From Litorimonas sp051251645 (lineage in GTDB: Bacteria > Pseudomonadota > Alphaproteobacteria > Caulobacterales > Maricaulaceae): 64,000 bases of DNA. Position numbers and translations under genes: made by a program. Of this stretch, positions 8,887 to 18,600 are shown piece after piece; the first letter of the stretch is position 1, and each line of letters begins with the position of its first letter. The stretch covers positions 992,001-1,056,000 of the forward strand of contig JBPOEY010000001.1 in the NCBI GenBank assembly GCA_051251645.1, written 5' to 3'. The notes under the pieces are model-generated. The model had not been told where the DNA came from, did no database searches, and saw only the letters and a program-made list of their open reading frames with translations.

Positions 8887-9327
8887 TTATGGGCTCGCCT
8901 TAACGAGTTTGATTGCGGCTTGCAGCCCTAAAAGGTAAGAATTTGCACCGAAGCCACTAATCGTACCTGTCGCGGCTTCTGAAACATAGGACCTGCGCCG
9001 AAAGCTTTCCCGCGCTGCGGGCTGGGACAGGTGGACTTCAATCGTCGGAATACCGACGGCTTTGATAGCGTCATAAAGGGCCACTGATGTATGCGTGTAG
9101 GCTGCTGGATTGATGACAATGCACTGTGCATCGCGCCCTGCAGTTTGAATGAAATCAACAAGTTCGCCCTCAATGTTGGACTGTTTGAAGACAATACGGA
9201 TGTCGCCCGCTGCCTCGCGGCACAACGTTTCAATATCCGCTAAAGTCTGCGATCCATAAATTTCAGGTTCCCGCGTCCCCAAAAGGTTGAGGTTCGGACC
9301 GTTGATGATGTGTATGGCTTTGCGCAT
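8887..9327 (-). CDS. aroQ: Type II 3-dehydroquinate dehydratase
   Basis: Third step of the shikimate pathway, converting 3-dehydroquinate to 3-dehydroshikimate as a dodecamer. It has 146 residues. The N-terminal IINGPNLNLLGTREPEIYG carries the catalytic Tyr loop and Arg; VINPAAYTHTSVALYDA and EVHLSQPAARESFRR are the other active-site blocks. It is the first gene of the minus-strand chain; AAGAG lies before its ATG. The 88-base gap to the divergent thiS should hold both promoters. Confidence 0.97.
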   Translation of the reverse strand: MRKAIHIINGPNLNLLGTREPEIYGSQTLADIETLCREAAGDIRIVFKQSNIEGELVDFIQTAGRDAQCIVINPAAYTHTSVALYDAIKAVGIPTIEVHLSQPAARESFRRRSYVSEAATGTISGFGANSYLLGLQAAIKLVKASP

Positions 9328-9415
9328 TGGACTCTTTATGCTGCGAGAGGAGCGTGATAACGGCTCAGCCGCAGTTCAACAAGCGGTCAGTGATTGGCCA
9401 GACAGCGATTAAGCG

Positions 9416-9619
9416 ATGCATCTTATTATAAACGGTAAAGACCATGACGACCTGCCGGACGGGCTGACCGTTGCAGGGTTGATCGCGCATCTCGGCTTTC
9501 CGGAACGCAAGATTGCCGTTGAGCGCAACTTGGAAGTCATTCCGAAAAGTACATTTGGCGATGTTGTATTGAATAATCACGATGCGCTCGAAATCATTCA
9601 TTTTATCGGAGGTGGCTAA
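9416..9619 (+). CDS. thiS: Sulfur carrier protein ThiS
   Basis: Ubiquitin-like carrier that is adenylated and thiocarboxylated at its C-terminus to donate sulfur to the thiazole of thiamin. It has 67 residues with the mandatory Gly-Gly C-terminus (HFIGGG) and the internal KIAVERNLEVIPKS strand pair. The stop codon directly abuts the thiG start, consistent with the functional pair. I looked for a TPP riboswitch in the upstream 88 bases and did not find one. Confidence 0.93.
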   Translation: MHLIINGKDHDDLPDGLTVAGLIAHLGFPERKIAVERNLEVIPKSTFGDVVLNNHDALEIIHFIGGG

Positions 9620-10402
9620 GTGTCGGCTAAAATGCAGGACCCTCTCATCATTGCGGGGCGGACTTTTCAGTCTCGTCTGATCATTGGCACGGGCAAGTTC
9701 GCTGATTATCAGCAGAATGCTGATGCGTTAATCGCCAGTGGTGCTGACATTGTCACCGTCGCTGTGCGCCGCGTAAACTTGTCCGATCCTTCGGCTGCAA
9801 TGTTGGCAGACTTCATCGATCCAGATTCCACGACTTATCTGCCCAATACGGCGGGTTGCTTCACCGGCGAAGACGCTGTGCGCACGCTGCGGTTGGCAAG
9901 GGAAGCAGGGGGATGGAACCTCGTGAAGCTCGAAGTGCTGTCCGACCCGAAACACCTCTATCCCGACATGGAAGAAACGCTACGCGCGCTCGCGTTGCTG
10001 AAATCTGACGGGTTCGATGTCATGGTTTACTGCACGGATGATCCTGTTTTCGCGCGCAAGCTAGAAGATCAGGGTGCAGATTCTATTATGCCACTCGCAG
10101 CACCGATTGGCTCCGGCTTGGGCATTCTCAATCCCGTCAATATTCGTCTCATCGTCGAACAAACGACCGTTCCAGTCATCGTTGATGCTGGCATCGGTAC
10201 GCCAAGTGACGCGGTGATTGCGATGGAACTGGGTTGCGATGCTGTAATAGCCAATACGGCCATCGCCGGCGCTAAGGATCCGGTCCGGATGGCGCTTGCG
10301 ATGAAACATGCGGTCATTGCTGGGCGCGAAGGATATCTTTCTGGTCGTATGCCCAAGAAATTATATGCGGATCCTAGTTCGCCTTTAGCGGGTCTTATTT
10401 AG
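9620..10402 (+). CDS. thiG: Thiazole synthase
   Basis: Builds the thiazole phosphate of thiamin from deoxyxylulose phosphate, dehydroglycine and ThiS thiocarboxylate. It is a TIM barrel of 260 residues. The Schiff-base lysine is in NLVKLEVLSDP; phosphate-binding loops are seen in PVIVDAGIGTPSDA and ANTAIAGAKDP. Start is GTG at 9620, immediately after the thiS stop; an ATG at 9632 (MQDPL) is an alternative. No thiO, thiE or thiH lies beside it. Confidence 0.96.
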   Translation: MSAKMQDPLIIAGRTFQSRLIIGTGKFADYQQNADALIASGADIVTVAVRRVNLSDPSAAMLADFIDPDSTTYLPNTAGCFTGEDAVRTLRLAREAGGWNLVKLEVLSDPKHLYPDMEETLRALALLKSDGFDVMVYCTDDPVFARKLEDQGADSIMPLAAPIGSGLGILNPVNIRLIVEQTTVPVIVDAGIGTPSDAVIAMELGCDAVIANTAIAGAKDPVRMALAMKHAVIAGREGYLSGRMPKKLYADPSSPLAGLI

Positions 10403-10456
10403 CAGGTTAAGCAATGTTAGGATGAAACCAATCCCAGTCACGAGCGTAAGATCGTC

Positions 10457-10945
10457 ATGAACCATAAAAACATCGCGGCTTTCACGGCTGCCATCCTGCT
10501 CTCAGCCTGTGCGACGTCATCTGACAATGGCACGTTCCGGGGGGATGATACGCTCGACATGGAATCTGCCATGATGTCGCCCGTTAATGATATTGGCTTC
10601 GATAACATCGAAATCCCTGATTACTTAGGGACGATGACAGACCCGTATGCGAAGGTTCCATCGACATGTCAGTCGCTTCGTACTGAAGTTGTGAAACTTG
10701 ACGGATTGCTTGGTGACGACGTCGATGTTCCCGAAGAAATCGCTGAAAAACGTGAACAAACCGCATTGAATGCAACATCTAGCACCCTCGGTAGTGTCCT
10801 GATTCCTTTTCGTGGCGTGGTCAGAGCCCTGTCCGGGGCCGCCGCAAATGAGCGCGATGCGCGTGAAGCCTATGAGCGCGGACTCGTCCGACGTGCTTAC
10901 TTAAAAGGCATGGCGCAACAGATGGATTGTAAACTCGAGGAATAA
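10457..10945 (+). CDS. Putative lipoprotein of unknown function
   Basis: I do not recognise the family. The 162-residue product has a short lipoprotein signal peptide ending in the lipobox LLSAC (Cys18), followed by an acidic, low-complexity region. A second half has CQSLRTEVVKLDGLLGDD, then a Gly/Ala-rich amphipathic stretch (STLGSVLIPFRGVVRALSG) that could insert into or pack against a membrane. Two other cysteines occur (about residues 75 and 158) and could form a disulfide in the periplasm. It stands alone between thiG and secG, in the place where tpiA is often found in relatives. Confidence 0.7.
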   Translation: MNHKNIAAFTAAILLSACATSSDNGTFRGDDTLDMESAMMSPVNDIGFDNIEIPDYLGTMTDPYAKVPSTCQSLRTEVVKLDGLLGDDVDVPEEIAEKREQTALNATSSTLGSVLIPFRGVVRALSGAAANERDAREAYERGLVRRAYLKGMAQQMDCKLEE

Positions 10946-11033
10946 TCGGCAGACATTGAGGCTGGAAGTCGGCTTCCGTCCGGTCTATTGGCGCGCCTTA
11001 GATTTGACGCCCTCTCGTTGACTGCGACCCACT

Positions 11034-11405
11034 ATGTCCACCGTACTCCTTGTTATCCTTCTTATCATCTCTGTCATTATGACGGGTCTGATCTTGATTC
11101 AGCGTTCTGAGGGCGGTGCTCTCGGGATTGGCGGTGGTGGCGGCGGTGGCGGCAATGGTTTCATGTCGGGTCGCGCGGCCACGACATCTGTTGCGCGCAT
11201 GACCGCGATCCTGGGAACGATTTTCCTGATTCTATCCTTATTGCTGTCCGTTGTTTTCGCGCTTGAAAATCAAAACACGGGTGCGTTGGATAATGTGGAC
11301 AACGAAGTCGATGGCTTGACGTCACCCGCCGAGTCGTCCGATGAGATAACCCCGTTGGAAGAGACTCCTGAAGTACCCGCGGATCCCACCGACACAGACG
11401 AATAA
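11034..11405 (+). CDS. secG: Preprotein translocase subunit SecG
   Basis: Small subunit of the SecYEG channel, which assists SecA-driven export. It has 123 residues: first transmembrane helix LLVILLIISVIMTGLILIQ, the family signature with IQRSEGGALGIGGG, a glycine-only stretch, then the second helix (ILGTIFLILSLLLSVVFAL). The acidic C-terminal tail (about 40 residues, many Asp/Glu/Thr/Pro) is typical of alphaproteobacterial SecG. It lies 57 bases before pyrG, the usual order. Confidence 0.95.
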   Translation: MSTVLLVILLIISVIMTGLILIQRSEGGALGIGGGGGGGGNGFMSGRAATTSVARMTAILGTIFLILSLLLSVVFALENQNTGALDNVDNEVDGLTSPAESSDEITPLEETPEVPADPTDTDE

Positions 11406-11462
11406 TTTCCTTGGCGGATGCGCGATCTTGCGCTCGTCACTGAGTGTCGGGATATCGCGTTA

Positions 11463-13106
11463 ATGGCCAAACAGCCGCGTTACATTTTTATCACCGGTGG
11501 GGTTGTGTCCTCACTCGGCAAGGGTCTTGCGTCTGCGGCGCTGGGAGCTTTGTTGCAAGCGCGGGGCTATACAGTCCGTCTGCGAAAACTTGATCCCTAT
11601 CTAAACGTCGATCCAGGCACGATGAGTCCCTATCAGCATGGCGAAGTCTACGTCACCGATGACGGGGCGGAAACGGACCTTGACCTTGGCCATTATGAGC
11701 GCTTCACGGGCGTCTCAGCTGCACAATCAGACAATATTACTACAGGCCGAATATATTCAGAAATCATCGCCAAAGAACGGCGTGGTGATTATCTTGGCGC
11801 GACCGTGCAGGTCATTCCGCATGTGACGAATGAGATCAAAGATTTCGTCTTGTCAGACGCGGGTGACGTTGATTTCGTACTGTGTGAAGTGGGCGGCACT
11901 GTTGGCGATATTGAGGGCTTGCCGTTTTTCGAAGCGTTACGCCAATTGGGTCAAGAACTGCCACGCGGCCAATGCTGTTTCCTGCATGTGACGCTATTGC
12001 CCTATATTGCTGTCGCGGGCGAAATGAAGACGAAGCCGACTCAGCACTCGGTCAAAGAGCTGCGCTCGATCGGAATTCAACCTGATATTTTGCTCTGTCG
12101 ATCGGAACGCGAAATTCCAGAAAGCGAAAGACGCAAAATCGCGCGATTCTGTAATGTGCGCGAAAGCTCCGTCATTCAGGGTCTGGACGCAAAATCTATC
12201 TATACGGTTCCGTTGGCATATCATGACGAAGGTCTAGACCGTGAAGTGCTCAACCATTTTGGGATCCTTGCGCCGCCCAAAGCTGATCTCAGCACATGGC
12301 AGGCGATTGAGCAGACTTTGTCCAATCCAGACGGCGAAGTGAAAATCGCGGTCGTCGGGAAATATACTGTCCTACCGGATGCATATAAGTCGATTACGGA
12401 GGCCTTGGTGCATGGTGGGTTTGCCAATCAAGTCAAAGTGAAAATTCTCTGGGTCGAAGCCGAAGACTTTGAAACAAAAGAGCCCGAAGATGTTCTCAAG
12501 GGCGCGAACGGGATTTTAGTGCCGGGCGGATTTGGCGAACGCGGGACAGAAGGCAAGATCAAAGCTGTCCAGTATGCGCGAGAGAAGAAAATTCCCTATT
12601 TCGGTATTTGCCTTGGCATGCAGATGGCCGTGATCGAAGCGGCACGTAACTTGGCTGGAATGGACGCTGCCAGCTCTTCAGAATTTGGCGATGAGGGCGA
12701 AAATGTGGTCGGTCTGATGACCGAATGGACCAAGGGCAATGAGCGCGTCGAACGGACGAAGACCGCAGACTTAGGCGGCACTATGCGCCTTGGCGCCTAT
12801 CCTGCCGTTCTGAGCGAAGGCTCACTCGTCGCAGAGGCTTACGGCACAACAGAAATTAGCGAACGACATCGTCATCGCTATGAAGTGAACATTGATTACC
12901 GTGCGCGTCTGGAAGCGACTGACCTTCATTTTTCTGGTCTGTCACCCGATGGGGTTCTGCCTGAAATCGTTGAAATTCCGACCCATATTCACCCGTGGTT
13001 CGTCGGTGTTCAGTTCCACCCCGAACTAAAAAGCCGACCCTTTAACCCCCATCCGTTGTTCAAGGGGTTCATTGGTGCTGCGGTCGAGCAATCGCGGCTG
13101 GTTTAG
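11463..13106 (+). CDS. pyrG: CTP synthase
   Basis: Aminates UTP to CTP with glutamine. It has 547 residues from MAKQPRYIFITGGVVSSLGKG, the P-loop-like synthetase start. The Mg/ATP site block GGTVGDIEGLPFFEA and the glutamine amidotransferase triad (Cys in YFGICLGMQMAV, His-Glu in VQFHPELKSRP) are intact. An in-frame ATG at 11418 would add 15 residues not found in the family, so I chose 11463. It follows secG, as in many alphaproteobacteria. Confidence 0.97.
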   Translation: MAKQPRYIFITGGVVSSLGKGLASAALGALLQARGYTVRLRKLDPYLNVDPGTMSPYQHGEVYVTDDGAETDLDLGHYERFTGVSAAQSDNITTGRIYSEIIAKERRGDYLGATVQVIPHVTNEIKDFVLSDAGDVDFVLCEVGGTVGDIEGLPFFEALRQLGQELPRGQCCFLHVTLLPYIAVAGEMKTKPTQHSVKELRSIGIQPDILLCRSEREIPESERRKIARFCNVRESSVIQGLDAKSIYTVPLAYHDEGLDREVLNHFGILAPPKADLSTWQAIEQTLSNPDGEVKIAVVGKYTVLPDAYKSITEALVHGGFANQVKVKILWVEAEDFETKEPEDVLKGANGILVPGGFGERGTEGKIKAVQYAREKKIPYFGICLGMQMAVIEAARNLAGMDAASSSEFGDEGENVVGLMTEWTKGNERVERTKTADLGGTMRLGAYPAVLSEGSLVAEAYGTTEISERHRHRYEVNIDYRARLEATDLHFSGLSPDGVLPEIVEIPTHIHPWFVGVQFHPELKSRPFNPHPLFKGFIGAAVEQSRLV

Positions 13107-13234
13107 GCCCAGCGTCGTATGAGTGATCACGCACTACCTCACGAGAAGTTGTTACGCATTCGTCATAATCGCGTTGACGGGACGGGTCTGAGGCCATCTT
13201 AAGGGCTGGACAAAACGTCTAGCCAGGACCCCTT

Positions 13235-15451
13235 ATGACCCTTCGAACATTCTCATACGCCGCGCTTGCGGCGACACTTCTTACTGGAACAAGCTTGTCC
13301 ACCGCTTTTGCACAATCGGCGATGGGCGATGAAATCATCGTTACCGCGCAGAAGCGCGAGCAGAGCCTACAGGATGTTCCGCTCTCGCTGGATGTGGTCA
13401 GGGGCCAAGAATTGGATGCGGCCAGAACAGGTGGCGAAGACATTCTCTTTCTCTCGGCGCGCGTTCCCAGTCTTTACGCCGAAGGGTCGTTTGGCCGGAC
13501 GTTTCCGCGATTTTACATACGCGGCCTCGGCAATACAGACTTCGACCTCAATGCGAACCAACCTGTCAGCCTCGTGTATGACGGCGTTGTTTTAGAAAAC
13601 CCAGTCCTCAAAGGGTTTCCCGTGTTTGACCTTGAGCGTATTGAAGTGCTTCGTGGTCCGCAGGGAACGCTTTTTGGCCGCAACACGCCGGCAGGTGTGA
13701 TCAAATTTGAAAGCGTCCGACCGACCCGGGATGTCGAAGGTTATGTTCGTGGTGCCTATGGGCGTTTCGACACGATTGATCTGGAAGGCGCCGTCAGTGG
13801 ACCACTGACGGACACTGTGTCGGCCCGGGTATCCGCCTTATTTCAAAGCCGTGATGACTATGTCGAAAATACTGCGCCCAATCCTGCGGAAGAGGCGTTT
13901 GAAGATTTCAATGAGTATGCAGGGCGTATTCAATTCTTGTTTGAACCGGCGGGTGACACGACATTCTTGCTGAATGTACATGGTCGTAAATTAGACGGCG
14001 GGTCTAGAACTTTCCGCGCGAATGCCATTCAGCCTGGGACGGGCGGGCTCGTCGCCGACTTTGACCGTTTTACCGCGGCTCAAGATGCAACACAGTTGCT
14101 TAATGTCGAGAATTTCGGCTCGTCCGTGACAATCGAAAGCGCAATTGGAGCCGGAACACTGACGTCCATTACGGCGTTTGAAAGCATTCGGATTGATGCG
14201 CGCGGTGATGTTGATGGTGGGTTCGGAGCCGATTTCGCGCCGCCGTCGGGCCCGGGCTTCATTCCGTTCGCGGCTGAAAGCCAAGATAATATTACGAGTC
14301 ACAGCCAGTGGACGCAGGAACTTCGGTATAATTTTGATGCGTCTGATGATGTGAACGTGACGTTAGGTGGCTTCGCTTTTATCGAAAACCTTGAAATTGA
14401 AAGCCTGTCTTTTGACACTTTATTTGGCGGCGGCGTGAATGGTCGTGCAATTCAAGACCAAGATACAGATGCCTTTGCCCTATTCACCTCTATCGTGTGG
14501 CAGGCCACCGACCGTATTACGACGACAGGCGGCGTGCGTCTCTCAATTGAAAACAAAAATTTCATCGCGTCGCGGACAGTCGGACCGTTTGGCTCAGGGA
14601 CTTTAGGTCCGATCGAAGCCAATCTTGAAGACACAGTTTTAACCGGCGATCTGTCCGTTAATTACACACTTAATGAGGCTGTAAACCTGTTTGCGCGTTA
14701 CTCGCGCGGCTTTCGCGCCCCGAATGTCCAAGGCCGGCTTGTATTTGGCGATGCCATCACAGTTGCTGATACAGAAACAATCGATTCAATCGATATTGGA
14801 TTTAAATCGCGATTCTTTGACGGTCGCGGCACGTTTAATGCGACGGCGTTTATTTTCGAGACCCGAGATCAACAGCTGACGGCTGTTGGCGGGGCGGGGA
14901 ACTTCAATCAGCTCCTTAATGCGGAAGCGGTTGGCGGAAAGGGCATCGAGATTGATGCGAGCCTCGCGCCAACGGATAATATCGAATTGACGGCAGGTTT
15001 CAGTATTAATGACACAGAAATTTATGACGGGACACTTGAACTGGGGGCGTGCGGTGCGCCTTGCACTATTTTGGACCCGGTTAATCCCATCACTGGCAAT
15101 GCTCAAATTGATGGGAATTCCCTGCCACAAGCGCCGAAATATATTGCAAATGCCTCTGCGCGTTTTGGCCTTCCGATCTCTGAAACGGGCGAACTTTTCT
15201 TCTTTGGTGACGTGGCGCACCGAAGTGCGGTCAATTTCTTTCTCTATGACAGCGCAGAATTCCGTAGCGATGGGCTGACCGAAGTTGGTCTTCGGGTGGG
15301 GTATGCTCATGCGGATGATCTGGAAATTGCCGCTTATGTCCGTAACGCGTTTGGCGTGACTGAGCTGGAGGGCGCCGTTGATTTCAATAATTTCACGGGC
15401 TTCGTCAATGAACCGTCCATTTACGGCGTTGAAGTCACCAAGCGATTCTAG
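13235..15451 (+). CDS. TonB-dependent outer-membrane receptor
   Basis: Outer-membrane beta-barrel importing a ligand with TonB energy. It has 738 residues: signal peptide to about residue 26 (AFAQ), a TonB box EIIVTAQKREQSLQDVP, a plug domain with VLRGPQGTLFGRNTPAGVI, and barrel strands ending in the aromatic C-terminal signature VTKRF. The substrate cannot be read from sequence; the plug is the type common in oligotrophic marine sphingomonad/hyphomonad receptors. No regulator lies beside it. It has its own hairpin terminator (15475-15501), so it is probably not co-transcribed with the following amidohydrolase, though the two may work together. Confidence 0.92.
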   Translation: MTLRTFSYAALAATLLTGTSLSTAFAQSAMGDEIIVTAQKREQSLQDVPLSLDVVRGQELDAARTGGEDILFLSARVPSLYAEGSFGRTFPRFYIRGLGNTDFDLNANQPVSLVYDGVVLENPVLKGFPVFDLERIEVLRGPQGTLFGRNTPAGVIKFESVRPTRDVEGYVRGAYGRFDTIDLEGAVSGPLTDTVSARVSALFQSRDDYVENTAPNPAEEAFEDFNEYAGRIQFLFEPAGDTTFLLNVHGRKLDGGSRTFRANAIQPGTGGLVADFDRFTAAQDATQLLNVENFGSSVTIESAIGAGTLTSITAFESIRIDARGDVDGGFGADFAPPSGPGFIPFAAESQDNITSHSQWTQELRYNFDASDDVNVTLGGFAFIENLEIESLSFDTLFGGGVNGRAIQDQDTDAFALFTSIVWQATDRITTTGGVRLSIENKNFIASRTVGPFGSGTLGPIEANLEDTVLTGDLSVNYTLNEAVNLFARYSRGFRAPNVQGRLVFGDAITVADTETIDSIDIGFKSRFFDGRGTFNATAFIFETRDQQLTAVGGAGNFNQLLNAEAVGGKGIEIDASLAPTDNIELTAGFSINDTEIYDGTLELGACGAPCTILDPVNPITGNAQIDGNSLPQAPKYIANASARFGLPISETGELFFFGDVAHRSAVNFFLYDSAEFRSDGLTEVGLRVGYAHADDLEIAAYVRNAFGVTELEGAVDFNNFTGFVNEPSIYGVEVTKRF

Positions 15452-15474
15452 TCTTATGATTAAGCGTGAATATG

Positions 15475-15501
15475 GGCTCGGACGACCGTGCGAGTCTTTT
15501 T
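15475..15501 (+). terminator. Probable intrinsic terminator of the TonB receptor gene
   Basis: GGCTCG at 15475-15480 pairs with CGAGTC at 15491-15496 (one G-T pair). There is one internal G-G mismatch, then two more pairs around a GACC loop, and a T5 run follows (15497-15501). It lies about 24 bases after the stop codon. Confidence 0.55.
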
Positions 15502-15604
15502 CTGAGAGCTATCAAAACTGTGATGTCCCATCCACAGGATAGGGGATGATTTGCCCTTGAGAGACTGTTAGCAAGAATCACACACCCACAGCCTGAGGAC
15601 CCAC

Positions 15605-18600
15605 ATGTTCCGTCAAATCTTGCTTTGCACTGCCGCTCTGTCGCTCGCGACCGGAGCTTTCGCACAAGATGAGGAGGGGGCAGATGACGCGAAATGGGAT
15701 GTGACCAACCCGCCGGGTGAAAAACGTTCGATCAAAATCGATGTGACGGAAGGGACGTGGATGAGCCTTGATGTCTCTCCTAATGGACAGACGATTGCCT
15801 TTGATATGCTCGGTGACATTTACACCGTTCCGGCGACAGGTGGGACCGCTAAGAATATTGCCTCTGGGTTTGCATGGGAATTTCAGCCGCGCTTCTCACC
15901 CGATGGATCGCGCCTTGCCTTTACCTCGGATCGTGGGGGCGGTGATAATATCTGGACGATGAATGTTGATGGTTCCGATATGGAGCAAGTGAGCGACGAG
16001 TCTTTCCGTCTCCTCAATAATCCCACATGGCATCCGTCTGGCGATTTTATCGCGGCCCGTAAGCATTTCACGACCTCGCGCTCGGCCGGTGTTGGCGAAA
16101 TTTGGCTCTATTCAACTGAAGGCGGATCGGGTGTTCAGCTCGTTAAGCGCCCGTCAGAAGCGCACCAAAAGGAACTCGGTGAACCCATGTTCACGCCTGA
16201 TGGCAAGGGGCTTTACTATAGCCAGAACATCACGGCAGGTCCGATTTTCGAATATGCGCAGGATAGTAATACAGAGCTGTTCCAGATCAAACGCTATGAC
16301 ATGGAAACGGGGGAAACTGATGTCGCCGCAGGCGGGGCAGGCGGTGCTGTGCGTCCGACGCCGTCTCCTGATGGCAAATACTTAGCCTATGTAAAACGCG
16401 TTCGCGCGGTATCGCGCCTGTTCTTGAAGGATATTGCGAGCGGTGAAGAACGCATGATTTTTGATCATTTGGATCAGGATATGCAGGAAACCTGGGCCAT
16501 CACGGGGGTCTATCCGAATATGGATTGGAGTCCGGATGGCGAAAGCATCTATTTCTGGGCCAAGGGCAAAATTCATCGCTACGACGTGGCGACGGATAAT
16601 ATTGAACATATTGAGTTTCGCGTAAAAGATACGCGCCAAGTCTTAGATGCACCGCGATCCGACACAGCTGTTTCTCCAGACAATTTCAAGGTCAACATGC
16701 CCCGCTTTGCGGAAATTTCACCGGACGGGACAACCCTTGTCTACGAAAGCCTCGGCAAGCTTTACATGCGGGACATTGCATCAGGCCAAGTGACCCGATT
16801 GACGGGCTTGGCTGAGACCGTGCGTGAGTTGCACCCAAGCTGGTCGCGTGACGGCCAGACGATTGCCTTCATTAGCTGGGATGATGAGAGGCTTGGCGCA
16901 GTGCACACTATTTCATTGGCCAGCCGGGGTGTTGCGACGATCACGACGGAGCCGGGCCATTATCGCGACCCGCACTTGTCACCCGATGGCCGACATGTGG
17001 TTTACCAAAAACGCAGCGGCGGAAATCTCGTCGCGCCGGAATGGTCGGCGGATACAGGGATTTATGTCAAACCTGTCTTTGGAGGTGACGCTGTCCGGGT
17101 CGCGAAGTCCGGAGGCAGTGCGCATTTCGACGGTGATAATGATCGCCTCTTTTATACACGCTCCAAAGATGGGGCGAGCGAGCTCGTCAGCATCGATCTG
17201 TCCGGTAATCAAGAACGCATTCACGCGACCAATAAAATGGCGCAGACATTCGTTGTCAGTCCGGATGGTCGCCACGTTGCGTTTCGTGAAAACTATAACC
17301 TCTACGTCACACCGCTTCTCCCGGGCCCGCAAAAGGTCGGCACGGGTCGGTCCAGCAAGGCTTTACCTGTGACCAAAGTCAGCGAAGGCGGGGCGACCTA
17401 TCCAAGCTGGACGGCCGATGGTGATCTCTATTGGACGCTTGGCCCAAGCTTGTTCTCCGTTTCGATGGAGGAGATGAAATCTGATGATTTCGAGCCTGTC
17501 ACAGAAGGGATCGATATTTCAACGATGGCCAAAGCGGATAAACCCACGGGTCGTATTGCTCTCACCAACGTCCGGATCGTAACGATGAAAGGCGATGATG
17601 GCGGCGTGATTGAAAATGGAACGATCTTGATAAACGGCGATCGAATTGAGAAAGTTGGCGCGAACGTGCGCATACCAAACGGTGTAAAAATTGTTGATCT
17701 GACTGGCAAGACGATCACACCTGGATTTATTGATGCTCATGCGCATGGTCCGCAAGGCGTGTCCGGTTTGGTCCCACAGCAAAACTGGGAAGCAGTCGCG
17801 ACGCTCGCTCTGGGCGTCACGACGATCTTCGACCCAAGCTCAAGCGCGGAATTGATCTTTCCGGCAGCGGAAATGCAACGGGCGGGCAAATTGCTTGCGC
17901 CGCGTATCTACTCAACGGGCGAAGTGATTTACGGCGCGAAGGCACCGGGTTTCTATGCGTCTATCGAAAGCTTTGATGATGCCTCCGAGCATGTCGACCG
18001 TCTGGCTCAGCAAGGTGCGTTAGCAGTGAAGAACTATAACCAGCCGCGTCGTGACCAGCGACAACAAGTCGTTGAGGCCGCGCGCAAGGCGGACATCCTT
18101 GTTGTCGCCGAAGGGGGGTCGCAATATCACATGGATATGGCGTTGGTGCAGGACGGCAATACGTCTGTTGAGCATAACCTTCCGACGCTCGCGATTTATG
18201 ATGACGTGATCCAAATGTATTCGCAGACAAATGTTGCTTACACACCAACATTGGCCGTTACTTACGGCGGTGTTCGAGGTGAGGATTATTATTACCAGAC
18301 GACCGATGTTTGGAAGCATCCGATCCTATCGCTCCACGTGCCGCCAACAATCTTGCAAGCAAGGTCGGTCCGTCGCCAAATGGCGCCGATTGAGGATTAC
18401 TCGGATGCTGCGTCAGGGGCCGTGTCCAAGCGGCTGATGGAAGCCGGCGTTCCGGTCAGTATTGGCGCCCATGGTCAACGCGAAGGCCTGGCCGCCCATT
18501 GGGAAATGCAGAGCTTTCAGCGCGGCGGTATGAGCCCGCTCCAAGCGTTAATGACCGCGACGACGGAGCCCGCGCGTCACCTTGGGTTTTCGAAGGATTT

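Noticed and set aside
9328..9415. Possible TPP riboswitch before thiS
   Set aside because: The conserved CTGAGA and ACCTGATCTGG-like blocks are missing and the space (88 bases, shared with aroQ) is tight.
11130..11160. Glycine-codon run (GGC/GGT repeats) in secG as a microsatellite
   Set aside because: It is part of the normal glycine-rich loop of SecG with mixed codons.
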